Positions 18,741 to 28,877 of a stretch of DNA of 52,383 bases are shown one piece after another. The stretch lies in contig WYBB01000071.1 in assembly GCA_011526585.1 (NCBI GenBank), positions 1 to 52,383 of the forward strand. Direction: 5' to 3'. Within the stretch, counting starts at the first letter, position 1. Every line of letters starts with the position of its first letter. This DNA is from Deltaproteobacteria bacterium. GTDB lineage: Bacteria; Myxococcota_A; UBA9042; PHBI01. The position numbers and the translations under genes were made by a program. The notes under the pieces were generated by a model. It did no database searches. It was not told the DNA's origin and saw nothing but the letters and a program-made list of their open reading frames with translations.

Positions 18741-20078
18741 ATGTGCCACGACCCCGCCGCGGAGGTGCGCGCCGAGATCGCGCGCACGACCGCAGAGGCC
18801 TTGACCGCGCTCGCGCCCGCCGGCACGCCGCTCGTCGCCGCGGTCAGCGGCGGCGCCGACTCGGTCGCGCTCGCGTGCGCGCTCGGCGAGCTCGGCGCGC
18901 GCTGGCCTCTGCGGGCGGTCGTCTTCGTCGATCACGGCCTGCGCGACGTCGCCGCCGAGCAGGACGCCGCGAATGCCGCCGCCGCGCGCGCCGGCGTGTC
19001 GTTCATCACGCGCCCGGTCGAGCTCGCCGGCAAGAACCTCCAGGCCGCCGCGCGCAAGGCCCGCTACCAGGCGCTCATCGCCGCCGCGCGCGCCATCGAC
19101 CCGGCGGCGCTCGTCGCCACCGGCCACACCCGCTCGGACCAGGCGGAGACCGTGCTCTCCCGCCTCTTGCGCGGCGCCGGCCTGCCCGGCCTCGCCGGCC
19201 TCGCCCCGCGGAAGGGCCGCGTCGTGCGTCCGCTCCTCGCCGTGTCGCGCCGCCTCACCCGGGCGGCCGGGCTGCCCTTTCACGACGACCCGAGCAACGC
19301 CAGCGCGCGCTTCGAGCGTAACCGCCTGCGCGCCCGCCTCGAGGGCTTCGGCCCCGACCAGGACGCGCTCGAGCTGGCGCTCGCTCGCCTCGCCGAGACC
19401 GCCCGCGGCGCGAGCCAGCTCCTCGACGCCGTCGGCCTGGCCGCCCCCGCGCCCTCGTTCACCGGGTGGGACGAGGCGGCGACCCGGACCCTGCTCGTGC
19501 ACCTGGCCCGTGCCCAGGGCGCGCGCGGCCTCGACCGGCGTTCGCTCACGCACCTGGCCGGTGCGCTCCGCGCCGGCGGGCTCACGGCGGTCTCGCTCGG
19601 CGCCGGCCTGCGCGGGATGAGCGAGCGCGGCCGCCTGCGCCTCGGCCGTGAAGAAGACCCGCGGCGCACGGTTGTCGCCTGGCGACCCGGTACCTACCGT
19701 GCCTCGGCGATGACGATGCACATCACCCCGAGGACCGGCGACGACGGCGACGCGCGCGAGGGCGCGGCCTTCGTGCCGCTCGCCGCGCTGCAGTGGCCGC
19801 TCAAGCTCGAGCCCGCGCCCGCCGACGCGCCCGGCGCCTTCGGCGACGAGGTCGACTTCGTCAGCGGGGCGCCGCTCGGCGGCTGGCGGGTGCTCGATGG
19901 CTCCGGGCGGACGCTCGTTCCGGCCGTCGACCTCGCATCGCCGGTCGCCGTACGATCCCCCGGCGCGCCCGCGCCGTCGCGGGAAGAACACGGGATCGAA
20001 ATCGTTTTGGAGCCTTTCACGGGCGCGCGCGATACAAGGGTTGTAGGCGACTCGCAAGGTCCGCTAAACAAGGGATGA
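18741..20078 (+). CDS. tilS: tRNA(Ile)-lysidine synthase
   Basis: 445 residues. It converts C34 of the CAU-anticodon tRNA(Ile) to lysidine using ATP and lysine, in the cytoplasm. The PP-loop motif SGGADS is at 36-41. The N-terminal ATP-pyrophosphatase domain contains a DHGLR motif, an [14 protein letters not shown] segment and the DDPSN...ERNRLR region that defines the family. The C-terminal part is less conserved but of suitable length for the tRNA-binding domains. ATG at 18741. It heads the run tilS-ftsH-folP-glmM-nnr, a gene order seen in many bacteria. Confidence 0.93.
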   Translation: MCHDPAAEVRAEIARTTAEALTALAPAGTPLVAAVSGGADSVALACALGELGARWPLRAVVFVDHGLRDVAAEQDAANAAAARAGVSFITRPVELAGKNLQAAARKARYQALIAAARAIDPAALVATGHTRSDQAETVLSRLLRGAGLPGLAGLAPRKGRVVRPLLAVSRRLTRAAGLPFHDDPSNASARFERNRLRARLEGFGPDQDALELALARLAETARGASQLLDAVGLAAPAPSFTGWDEAATRTLLVHLARAQGARGLDRRSLTHLAGALRAGGLTAVSLGAGLRGMSERGRLRLGREEDPRRTVVAWRPGTYRASAMTMHITPRTGDDGDAREGAAFVPLAALQWPLKLEPAPADAPGAFGDEVDFVSGAPLGGWRVLDGSGRTLVPAVDLASPVAVRSPGAPAPSREEHGIEIVLEPFTGARDTRVVGDSQGPLNKG

Positions 20079-20121
20079 ACCTCGCCGTTTCGCGCAGAAG
20101 CGCGGGCGGACGACGCACACG

Positions 20122-20138
20122 GGGGTCGCAGGGACCCC
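20122..20138. repeat. Hairpin between tilS and ftsH
   Basis: GGGGTC-gcagg-GACCCC, perfect 6-bp stem in the 88-nt gap. No T-run follows; could be an attenuator or mRNA processing site. Confidence 0.4.
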
Positions 20139-20166
20139 AGCCGCAGGGGCGGTCAGGAAGGTTGGG

Positions 20167-22493
<2,327 letters not shown>

Positions 22494-22497
<4 letters not shown>

Positions 22498-23354
22498 CGT
22501 CCCCGCCGCCGTTCATCCTGCGCGACGGGCGCCGCCTCGGCTTCGGGCGGGCCTGCGTCATGGGCGTGCTCAACGTCACGCCGGACTCGTTCTCCGATGG
22601 CGGCCGCCACGTGACTCACGAGGCGGCGATCGCGCATGGCCTCTCGCTGGCCGAGGCCGGCGCCGCGATCATCGACGTCGGCGGCGAGTCGACCCGGCCC
22701 GGCAGCGATCCGGTAGCGCCCGCCGAGCAGTGCCGGCGCGTGCTGCCGGTGGTACGCGCGCTGGCGGCGCGCGGCCTCGTCGTCTCGATCGACACCACCT
22801 CCGCCGAGGTCGCGGCCGCCGCGCTGGCGGAAGGTGCTGAAATCGTCAATGATATCAGCGCATTTTCATTCGACCCCGCGATGCTGTCGCTGCTCGCCGA
22901 GACCTCGACGCCGGCGATCGCGATGCACACCCTGGGTCCACCGAAGACGATGCAACGCGACCCGCGCTACGAGGACGTGGTCTCCGAGGTCCTCGAACAC
23001 CTCGTCGCGCGCGTGCGGGCCGCCGCGGCGCACGGCGTCGATCCGGCGCGCATCGCCCTCGACCCGGGGATCGGCTTCGGCAAGCGCCTCGAGGACAACC
23101 TCGCGCTCCTGCGCGAGCTCGAGCGCTTCGTCGCGCTCGGCCACCCGGTGCTCGTCGGCACGAGCAACAAGAGCTTCCTCGGCAAGCTCACCGGCCGACC
23201 GGTCGGCGAGCGCCTGCTGGGCACCGCGGCCTCGGTCGCGATCGCCATCGCCAAGGGCGCGCACATCGTGCGCGTGCACGAGCCGGCGGCGCTCGCCGAC
23301 GTCATCGCGGTCGCCGATGCGATCGCGCACGGTCCGCTTGCCTTTGCACCCTGA
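22494..23354 (+). CDS. folP: Dihydropteroate synthase
   Basis: 286 residues, TIM-barrel enzyme joining pterin pyrophosphate to p-aminobenzoate in folate synthesis. Signature motifs are [25 protein letters not shown] (61-70), DPGIGFGK, and RVHEP near the end. The usual SRK motif before the last strands reads SNK here (N225-K226). The start is inferred as TTG at 22494, overlapping the ftsH stop (TTGA); the first ATG, inside the first conserved strand, would be too late. A GGAGGGG lies about 20 nt upstream and coupling to ftsH is likely. The gene is followed 18 nt later by glmM. Confidence 0.93.
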
Positions 23355-23372
23355 CCCTCCTATGGCACAGCC

Positions 23373-24734
23373 ATGAGTGATCGAAAGAAGCTCTTCGGCA
23401 CCGATGGGATCCGCGGCCGCGCCAACGACTTTCCGATGACCCCCGAGGTCGCGCTCCAGCTCGGCCGCGCCATCGCCCACGTCTTCCGTCGCGCGCAGAG
23501 CTCGCGCCCGCGCATCGTCATCGGCAAGGACACGCGCCTGTCGAACTACATGTTCGAGACGGCGCTGCAGGCGGGGATCTGCTCGATGGGCGTCGACGCG
23601 GTGCAGCTCGGCGTCCTGCCGACGCCGGGGATCGCGTTTCTCACCGCGGGCATGCGCGCCGAGGCCGGCGTGGTGATCTCGGCCTCGCACAACCCCTACG
23701 ACGACAACGGCATCAAGTTCTTCGCCGCCGACGGCTACAAGCTGCCCGACGATCTCGAGCGCCAGATCGAAGAGCTCATCGACAACGGCCACGTCTTCGA
23801 GCACCGCGCGCACGGCGCCGAGATCGGGCGCGCCTACCGCATCCAGGACGCGGTCGGGCGCTACGCCGTCTTCCTGAAGTCGACCTTCCCGCGCCAGCTC
23901 GCGCTCGACGGCCTGCGCATCGTGGTCGACTGCGCCAACGGCGCCGCCTACAAGGTCGCGCCCGAGGTGCTCTACGAGCTCGGCGCCGAGGTCGTGCCGC
24001 TGGGCACCACCCCCGACGGCACCAACATCAACGCCGGCGTCGGCGCCCTCTACCCCGAGGTCATGGTCAAGAAGGTGCGCGAGACGCGCGCCGATCTCGG
24101 TATCGCCCTCGACGGCGACGCCGACCGCGTCATCATGTGCGACGGCGAAGGCCAGGTGCTCGACGGCGACATGCTCCTGCTCATGCTCGCGCGGCGCCTG
24201 CAGGCGCAGGGCCGCCTCGCGCACGACACCGTCGTCGCCACGGTGATGTCGAACCTCGGGCTCGAGCGCGCCCTGCGCCGGATCGGCGTCACCATGGAGC
24301 GGGTGCAGGTCGGTGACCGCTACGTCGTCGAGCGCATGCGCGAGGGCGGCTTCGCGCTGGGCGGCGAGCAGTCGGGACACATCGTGATGACCGACTACGC
24401 CTCGACCGGCGACGGCCTGATGGCGGCGCTGCAGATCCTGGCGGCGGTCTCCGAGACCGGCAAGCCCCTGGCCGAGCTCGCGCACGGACTCGAGCCGGTG
24501 CCGCAGGTGCTCGAGGGCGTCAGGGTCAAGGACAAGCCGCCGCTCGAGTCGTTGCCGCGCGTGACGGTCGCGATCGACGAGGCCCGGCGCGCCGTCGGCG
24601 ACGGGCGCGTGCTCGTGCGCTACTCCGGCACCGAGAAGAAGTGCCGGGTGATGCTCGAGGGCGACGATCTCGAGGTCCTGCGCGTACACGCCGACGCGAT
24701 CGTCGGCGCGCTCAGGCAGGAGATCGGCGCGTGA
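23373..24734 (+). CDS. glmM: Phosphoglucosamine mutase
   Basis: 453 residues. It interconverts glucosamine-6-phosphate and glucosamine-1-phosphate for UDP-GlcNAc, peptidoglycan and LPS synthesis. The N-terminal FGTDGIRG is typical. The phosphoserine loop ISASHNP has catalytic S105. The metal loop reads LDGDADR. The sugar-specificity motif GEQSGH and the C-terminal phosphate-binding loop RYSGTEKK are present. Length and motifs are standard. ATG at 23373, close behind folP. The cdaA and cdaR genes often found before glmM are absent. Its stop overlaps the nnr GTG start. Confidence 0.96.
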   Translation: MSDRKKLFGTDGIRGRANDFPMTPEVALQLGRAIAHVFRRAQSSRPRIVIGKDTRLSNYMFETALQAGICSMGVDAVQLGVLPTPGIAFLTAGMRAEAGVVISASHNPYDDNGIKFFAADGYKLPDDLERQIEELIDNGHVFEHRAHGAEIGRAYRIQDAVGRYAVFLKSTFPRQLALDGLRIVVDCANGAAYKVAPEVLYELGAEVVPLGTTPDGTNINAGVGALYPEVMVKKVRETRADLGIALDGDADRVIMCDGEGQVLDGDMLLLMLARRLQAQGRLAHDTVVATVMSNLGLERALRRIGVTMERVQVGDRYVVERMREGGFALGGEQSGHIVMTDYASTGDGLMAALQILAAVSETGKPLAELAHGLEPVPQVLEGVRVKDKPPLESLPRVTVAIDEARRAVGDGRVLVRYSGTEKKCRVMLEGDDLEVLRVHADAIVGALRQEIGA

Positions 24735-26287
24735 GAGGCGTGCGCGACGCCGACGGGCTCCTGCTCGTCGCGACGCAGGACGAGGTGCGGCGCATGGACG
24801 CGCTGGCGATCGCCGGCGGCTGGGGCGCGGCCGCGAACCCGGCCCCACCCATGCCCGGGCGCCTCCTGATGGAGCTCGCCGGCCAGGGCGCGGCGCACCT
24901 CATCCGCGAGCGCGCGGGCGGTCTGCCCGGCAAGGCGGTCGTGCTCTGCGGACCGGGCAACAATGGAGGCGATGGCTGGGTGGTCGCGCGCCACCTGCAC
25001 GAGGCCGGCTGGGTCGTGCGCTGCGTCGCGCTCGGCGAACCCCGCGAAGGCGGCGACGCGCACGTCAACTTCGCGCTCTTTCGCGCGCTCGGCGGCGAGG
25101 TCCGGATCGCCGAGCGCGGCGCCACCGCGCGCATGAAGAACTGGCTCGGCCACGCCAACGCCATCGTCGACGCGCTCTTCGGCACGGGGCTCGGGCGCCC
25201 GCTCGAAGGCGCCGCGGCCGATCTGGTCAGGGCCGCCAACGAGGTCGAGCACGGCCTCAAGATCGCGCTCGACCTGCCGAGCGGCCTGCACGCCGACAGC
25301 GGCGAGGTGCTCGGCGTCGCATTCCGCGCGGACCTCACCGCGACCTTCGGGCTCGCCAAGCTCGGCCTCTACCTCGGCGCCGGTCCGGAGCACGCCGGCG
25401 AGGTGCAGCGCGTCGCCATCGGCTGGAGCTCGGAGGTCGTCGGCGCCATCGGCGCGCACGCACGCCTCCTCGACGAGCGCGCCGCGGCGCGCCTCGTGCC
25501 GCCGCGCCCGGTCGACGGGCACAAGGGCCGCTTCGGCCACGTCGCGATCGTCGGCGGCTTCCCCGGCACCGAAGGCGCCGCGGCCCTGGCCGCACGCGGC
25601 GCGCTCCGCGCCGGCGCGGGGCTCGTCACCTGGTCGTCGCCCGAAGGGCCCGAGGTCGTCGAGCGCCCCGCCGAGATCATGCGCGCGCCGTTTGCCGATG
25701 CGCTGCCCGAGCGCGCCACGACGCTGGTGGTCGGGCCCGGGCTCGGCCTCGCCGAGCGCGCGGCGCGGGCGCTCGCGCTGACGCTCGCCGACGCGCGCCC
25801 CCAGGTGCTCGACGCCGACGCGCTCAACCTCATCGCGCGGGATCTTCGGCTGGCCGAGCTCGCGCACAGCGCGGCGCCGCGCATCCTCACCCCCCACCCG
25901 CTCGAGGCGGCGCGGCTCCTCGGGACCACGCGCGACGCGGTCCAGGCCGATCGCCTCGGCGCCGCCGCGCGCCTGGCGGCCGAGTCGGGCGCGGTCGTGA
26001 TCCTCAAGGGGAGGAACCCCATCGTCGCCTCGCCCGCGCACGCGCCGGTCCTCGTCGATCTCGCCGAGCCCACGCTCGCCGTCGGCGGCTCGGGCGACGT
26101 GCTCGCCGGGATCGCTGGCGCGCTCCTCGCCCAGGGCCTCGGCCCGCGGCAGGCCGCGCTCCTTGGGACCTGGCTGCACGGCCAGGCCGGGATCGCCTGC
26201 GGACTCGGTCACGCGCAGCGCGGCGCCTTCGCCAGCGAGATCGCCGACGCGCTGCCGCCGATTCTCGGGCGACTGGCGGCGCGCTGA
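24731..26287 (+). CDS. nnr: Bifunctional NAD(P)H-hydrate repair enzyme (epimerase/dehydratase)
   Basis: About 518 residues. It repairs hydrated NADH/NADPH: the N-terminal YjeF_N half epimerises the hydrate, and the C-terminal ribokinase-like half dehydrates it using ADP or ATP. The N-terminal domain has GPGNNGGDGW (about 74-83) and a VDALFGTGL segment. The C-terminal domain has HKGRFGHVAIVGG, a PHPLEAARLL segment and the nucleotide-binding GGSGDVLAGIAGALL. The start is GTG at 24731, overlapping the glmM stop as GTGA; an earlier ATG in frame lies inside glmM. It is the last gene of the housekeeping run, followed by hairpins. Confidence 0.93.
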   Translation: MRGVRDADGLLLVATQDEVRRMDALAIAGGWGAAANPAPPMPGRLLMELAGQGAAHLIRERAGGLPGKAVVLCGPGNNGGDGWVVARHLHEAGWVVRCVALGEPREGGDAHVNFALFRALGGEVRIAERGATARMKNWLGHANAIVDALFGTGLGRPLEGAAADLVRAANEVEHGLKIALDLPSGLHADSGEVLGVAFRADLTATFGLAKLGLYLGAGPEHAGEVQRVAIGWSSEVVGAIGAHARLLDERAAARLVPPRPVDGHKGRFGHVAIVGGFPGTEGAAALAARGALRAGAGLVTWSSPEGPEVVERPAEIMRAPFADALPERATTLVVGPGLGLAERAARALALTLADARPQVLDADALNLIARDLRLAELAHSAAPRILTPHPLEAARLLGTTRDAVQADRLGAAARLAAESGAVVILKGRNPIVASPAHAPVLVDLAEPTLAVGGSGDVLAGIAGALLAQGLGPRQAALLGTWLHGQAGIACGLGHAQRGAFASEIADALPPILGRLAAR

Positions 26288-26319
26288 TCCGTCGAGAACG
26301 GACGACGTCGGTTACCGAC
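26288..26319 (+). terminator. Tandem hairpins after nnr
   Basis: TCCGT-cgaga-ACGGA (26288-26302) directly follows the stop codon, then GTCGG-tta-CCGAC (within 26307-26319). No T-run, so termination is only probable. The second element could also be a protein site. Confidence 0.4.
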
Positions 26320-26575
26320 AGCGCGCGGCGCGACGACTGAAACCTGCGAGAATACAGCGCGATTGCCGATCCCCTGCGTTGACTTCACGCGTGCGGCGCG
26401 GGAGTTTTTCTTCACGGCTCGACATCACGCGATCTCGTCGCGCGCGCTCCTCCGCGGGAGGGGCCGGGCCCAACGCAGGACACGATGCACCTTCACGGCC
26501 CCTCCCCGGGCCCGCATCAAGCGATCCACTCGATCGCCTCACCTCGCAACGACCTCACTCGAACAGGAGCACGTC

Positions 26576-27361
26576 ATGTCCATCAAGCCCCTCTCGCTCA
26601 TCCTGGGCCTCGCGCTCGCCGGGGCGTGCGCCGATGCTCCCACCGATCCCGTGGCCGTCACCGAAGGCGCGCAGCGCGGCGCCCGCGGCGGCCAGGGCAA
26701 TGACCGCGGCGGTCCGCCGGCGCGCGCGCCCCAGCTCAACCTCTCGCACATCGAGTGCGCCGAGGACGGCAGCGGCGTGATCGCGCACTTCGTGCTGCTC
26801 TTCGCGGGCGACGCCACGCCCGGACCCATCACCGGCGAGTACAGCGACGGGAGCGACTTCGGCCCGGTCGACAGCGACAAGCACACCGGCAACGTGTGGC
26901 ACTACAACGTGTCGCTGCCTTCGGGCTGGATCGACATCGAGAGCGCCACGGTCACGACGGGCGACGACAAGACCGTGCACCTGCACAACCCCGGCGAGTA
27001 CGCCGGCGACTACGACTGCGGCGGCGACGAGGAGCCCGCCTGCAGCGTCGTCGTCGAGCCGCACAGCTTCTGCACCGACCAGCCGATCGGCAGCGAAGGC
27101 GCCGAGTGCGCCTATTTCGGGCTTTCGCTCATCGACAAGGACGACAACCTCGACGGCAACGCGGTCGGGGCCAGCACCGACGCCTACGTCGCCATCGTCA
27201 AGTCCGGCGTCGGCGACTGCGGCCCGGGTGACCACGCCTACCGCGTGTACGTGGACGTCCAGGCCGGCGACACGCTCGAGTCACCGTCCGAGCAGGACAT
27301 CTCGCACATCACCTACTGCGCCTGCCCCGACGATGATGATGACTTCGGCGTGACCTTCTGA
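26576..27361 (+). CDS. Small exported lipoprotein, unknown function
   Basis: About 261 residues. A signal peptide with predicted lipidated C18 (LAGACADAP) is followed by an Arg/Gly-rich stretch (GARGGQGNDRGG, about 34-47). The rest is acidic and beta-rich with eight cysteines, suggesting disulfides outside the cytoplasm. The tail is Asp-rich (CACPDDDDDFGVTF). No family is recognised. The ATG at 26576 has an AGGAG about 9 nt upstream. The preceding 288 nt hold the nnr hairpins and no clear promoter; a TTGACT at 26379 lacks a matching -10 box. It is convergent with the barrel gene at 27419. Confidence 0.7.
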   Translation: MSIKPLSLILGLALAGACADAPTDPVAVTEGAQRGARGGQGNDRGGPPARAPQLNLSHIECAEDGSGVIAHFVLLFAGDATPGPITGEYSDGSDFGPVDSDKHTGNVWHYNVSLPSGWIDIESATVTTGDDKTVHLHNPGEYAGDYDCGGDEEPACSVVVEPHSFCTDQPIGSEGAECAYFGLSLIDKDDNLDGNAVGASTDAYVAIVKSGVGDCGPGDHAYRVYVDVQAGDTLESPSEQDISHITYCACPDDDDDFGVTF

Positions 27362-27418
27362 TCGCGACCTGAACGCGAGCGCGGCGGGCGACATCCAAGT
27401 CGCCCTGCGCGTGCCTCA

Positions 27419-28261
27419 TCAGCGCGGACAGCCCCAGTCGCTCGCCTGCCCGCGATCGCGTGGGCAGGCATCGCGCGGCGCGACGACGCCGTCGCCATCG
27501 GGATCGGGGCACCCGTCGGCCCGGCGTCCGGCGTGCGCCGGGCAGTGGTCGAAGGCGTCGATGACGCCGTCGTGATCGCTGTCGGCGCAGAGGCCGGCCG
27601 CGACGCCCGGCGGGCAGCCTGCGACCGGGATCGGCCGCGGCTCCCACGGTGGCGGCTCGTCGGCGCGGGTCGCGCGCTTGCGCCACAGGAAGAAGTCGAA
27701 GCCGAGCGTCGCGACGGGGCTCCACGAGAGCGTCGCCTCGACCGCATCGGTCGCGAAGACCCCACCTTCGAGCCGCAGCGCGCCGATCTCGCCGAGCGCG
27801 ATCTCGACGCCGGCGCTCGCGGCGAGCAGGAGATCGGCGTCGCCGCGACCCGGTCCGCCGACGTGCGCGACGAGACCCCCGCCCAGGGTCAGGAGCGGCG
27901 TCACGATCGCATCGAGCGGGCGCAGCGCCAGACCGACGCGCGCCGGCAGGAGCCACGCCGGGCCGTCGTCGATCGCGGCCGCGACGGCGCCCGCCTCGAG
28001 CTCGAAGGAGACGATCGGATTGAGCCGGAGCCCGAGGCGCAACCCGAAGAGGGGTCCGGCACCGGGCACACGATCGTCGCGCCGCTCGCCGATCACGTCG
28101 TAGTCGGCCGCGGTCCAGTGCCAGCCGAATGAGACCCCGAGCCGCAACGGCAGCCCGACGACGCCGCCGGGCGCGTCAGGGCCGGCGAGGTCGGCGGCAC
28201 GGGCCGCCGAGTGAGCGGCAGCGGCGGTGCACGCCAGGAGGGTGATCAAGAAGGTTCGCAT
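27419..28261 (-). CDS. Outer-membrane-type beta protein with thrombospondin type 3-like repeats
   Basis: 280 residues. A signal peptide (about 1-22, ending ARA) precedes a run of alternating-hydrophobicity strands (about 35-200) typical of a small outer-membrane barrel. The C-terminal part (about 218-280) holds calcium-binding DxDxDG-type loops, such as DSDHDGVIDAFDHC and DPDGDGVVAPRDAC, of thrombospondin type 3 repeats. Such repeats usually link a barrel to an OmpA peptidoglycan-binding domain; here the protein ends right after the repeats (SDWGCPR). Function is unknown and a structural surface role is likely. ATG at 28261. Confidence 0.7.
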   Translation of the reverse strand: MRTFLITLLACTAAAAHSAARAADLAGPDAPGGVVGLPLRLGVSFGWHWTAADYDVIGERRDDRVPGAGPLFGLRLGLRLNPIVSFELEAGAVAAAIDDGPAWLLPARVGLALRPLDAIVTPLLTLGGGLVAHVGGPGRGDADLLLAASAGVEIALGEIGALRLEGGVFATDAVEATLSWSPVATLGFDFFLWRKRATRADEPPPWEPRPIPVAGCPPGVAAGLCADSDHDGVIDAFDHCPAHAGRRADGCPDPDGDGVVAPRDACPRDRGQASDWGCPR

Positions 28262-28413
28262 CGACGCGTCGGGTGCCCTTTAAAGCACAAAGCCGACCTC
28301 AACTCTCGCTGAGGACGGCCTCTCGTATCACCCGGAATCGTCTTGCCGTACGGTCTTTCGTCGCGTCGCAATCCCCGGCTGGTCAATGATTCGCTGGAAA
28401 TCACCTGCCGGGT

Positions 28414-28426
28414 GGGCCCAGGGCCC
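28414..28426 (-). terminator. Hairpin after the 62-residue gene
   Basis: GGGCCC-A-GGGCCC, foldable as a 5-bp stem with a 3-nt loop, immediately downstream of the small gene on the minus strand. There is no T-run. Confidence 0.4.
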
Positions 28427-28428
28427 GG

Positions 28429-28617
28429 TCAAATGTCGATGATGATGACTCGCGTGCTCTCTTCGTCGCTGTCCAGGGTCTCCGCCTTCGGCGGATCGAG
28501 AGGCCGGTAGTCGTACGGGGACGGTGCCTCGAGCCAGGGCCGCTGGACCTCTTCGTCTTCGCGGCGCGGGCCTGGATGCCATTCGCGAAGCGCGGCTCGC
28601 GAAATGCTCCTTGCCAT
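28429..28617 (-). CDS. Orphan 62-residue protein, unknown function
   Basis: A very small gene with unusually strong expression signals. The Shine-Dalgarno is AAGGAGGT, about 5 nt before the ATG. A promoter with 17-nt spacing lies about 70-100 nt upstream and a hairpin follows the stop. The product starts MARSISRAALREW, has a Pro/Tyr/Trp-containing middle (QRPWLEAPSPYDYRPLDPP) and an acidic stretch, and ends in a hydrophobic tail, STRVIIIDI. It has no cysteine, signal peptide or recognised domain. It could be a small regulator, structural peptide or modified-peptide precursor; none of these is shown. It is divergent from the VIT/VWA gene. Confidence 0.72.
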   Translation of the reverse strand: MARSISRAALREWHPGPRREDEEVQRPWLEAPSPYDYRPLDPPKAETLDSDEESTRVIIIDI

Positions 28618-28685
28618 GTCCCACCTCCTTGGTTCGCGGCGGCTGCTCCCGCACCGCCGGGCGGCCCTCGACAGGCCACGTTTTC

Positions 28686-28714
28686 AATCTAGCAACGCCC
28701 CGGCGAGGAAGCAA
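28686..28714 (-). promoter_or_regulatory. Probable promoter of the 62-residue gene
   Basis: Minus strand: -35 TTGCTT (28714-28709), 17-nt spacer, -10 TAGATT (28691-28686). Confidence 0.6.
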
Positions 28715-28738
28715 CGTTGTCGTAACGCGCCGGGCTCC

Positions 28739-28756
28739 TTCACACCTACGTGTGAA
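28739..28756. promoter_or_regulatory. Palindromic operator candidate
   Basis: TTCACAC-ctac-GTGTGAA, perfect 7-bp arms with a 4-nt spacer, in the divergent gap upstream of both the small gene and the VIT/VWA gene. The symmetry suits a dimeric DNA-binding regulator. Confidence 0.55.
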
Positions 28757-28877
28757 ACGCCCGATCGCTTCACCCGCAATCCGCATCATGCCCATCGCAG
28801 TCCGGCTTAGACCCGTTCCGGGCCTCGTGCGTATGTAACCCGCGGCGCGCACGAGCGCGCCGCAAGCGAGGTCCGAA

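Noticed and set aside
18624..20057. Minus-strand upstream extension of the lipoprotein gene across tilS
   Set aside because: The signal peptide and Shine-Dalgarno place the true start at 18623; the extension is antisense to tilS.
26379..26402. TTGACT as promoter of the lipoprotein gene at 26576
   Set aside because: No acceptable -10 box at 16-18 nt.
28429..28617. The 62-residue protein as substrate of the MNIO pair at 44.9-46.6 kb
   Set aside because: The genes are 16 kb apart, the peptide has no cysteine, and nothing else links them.
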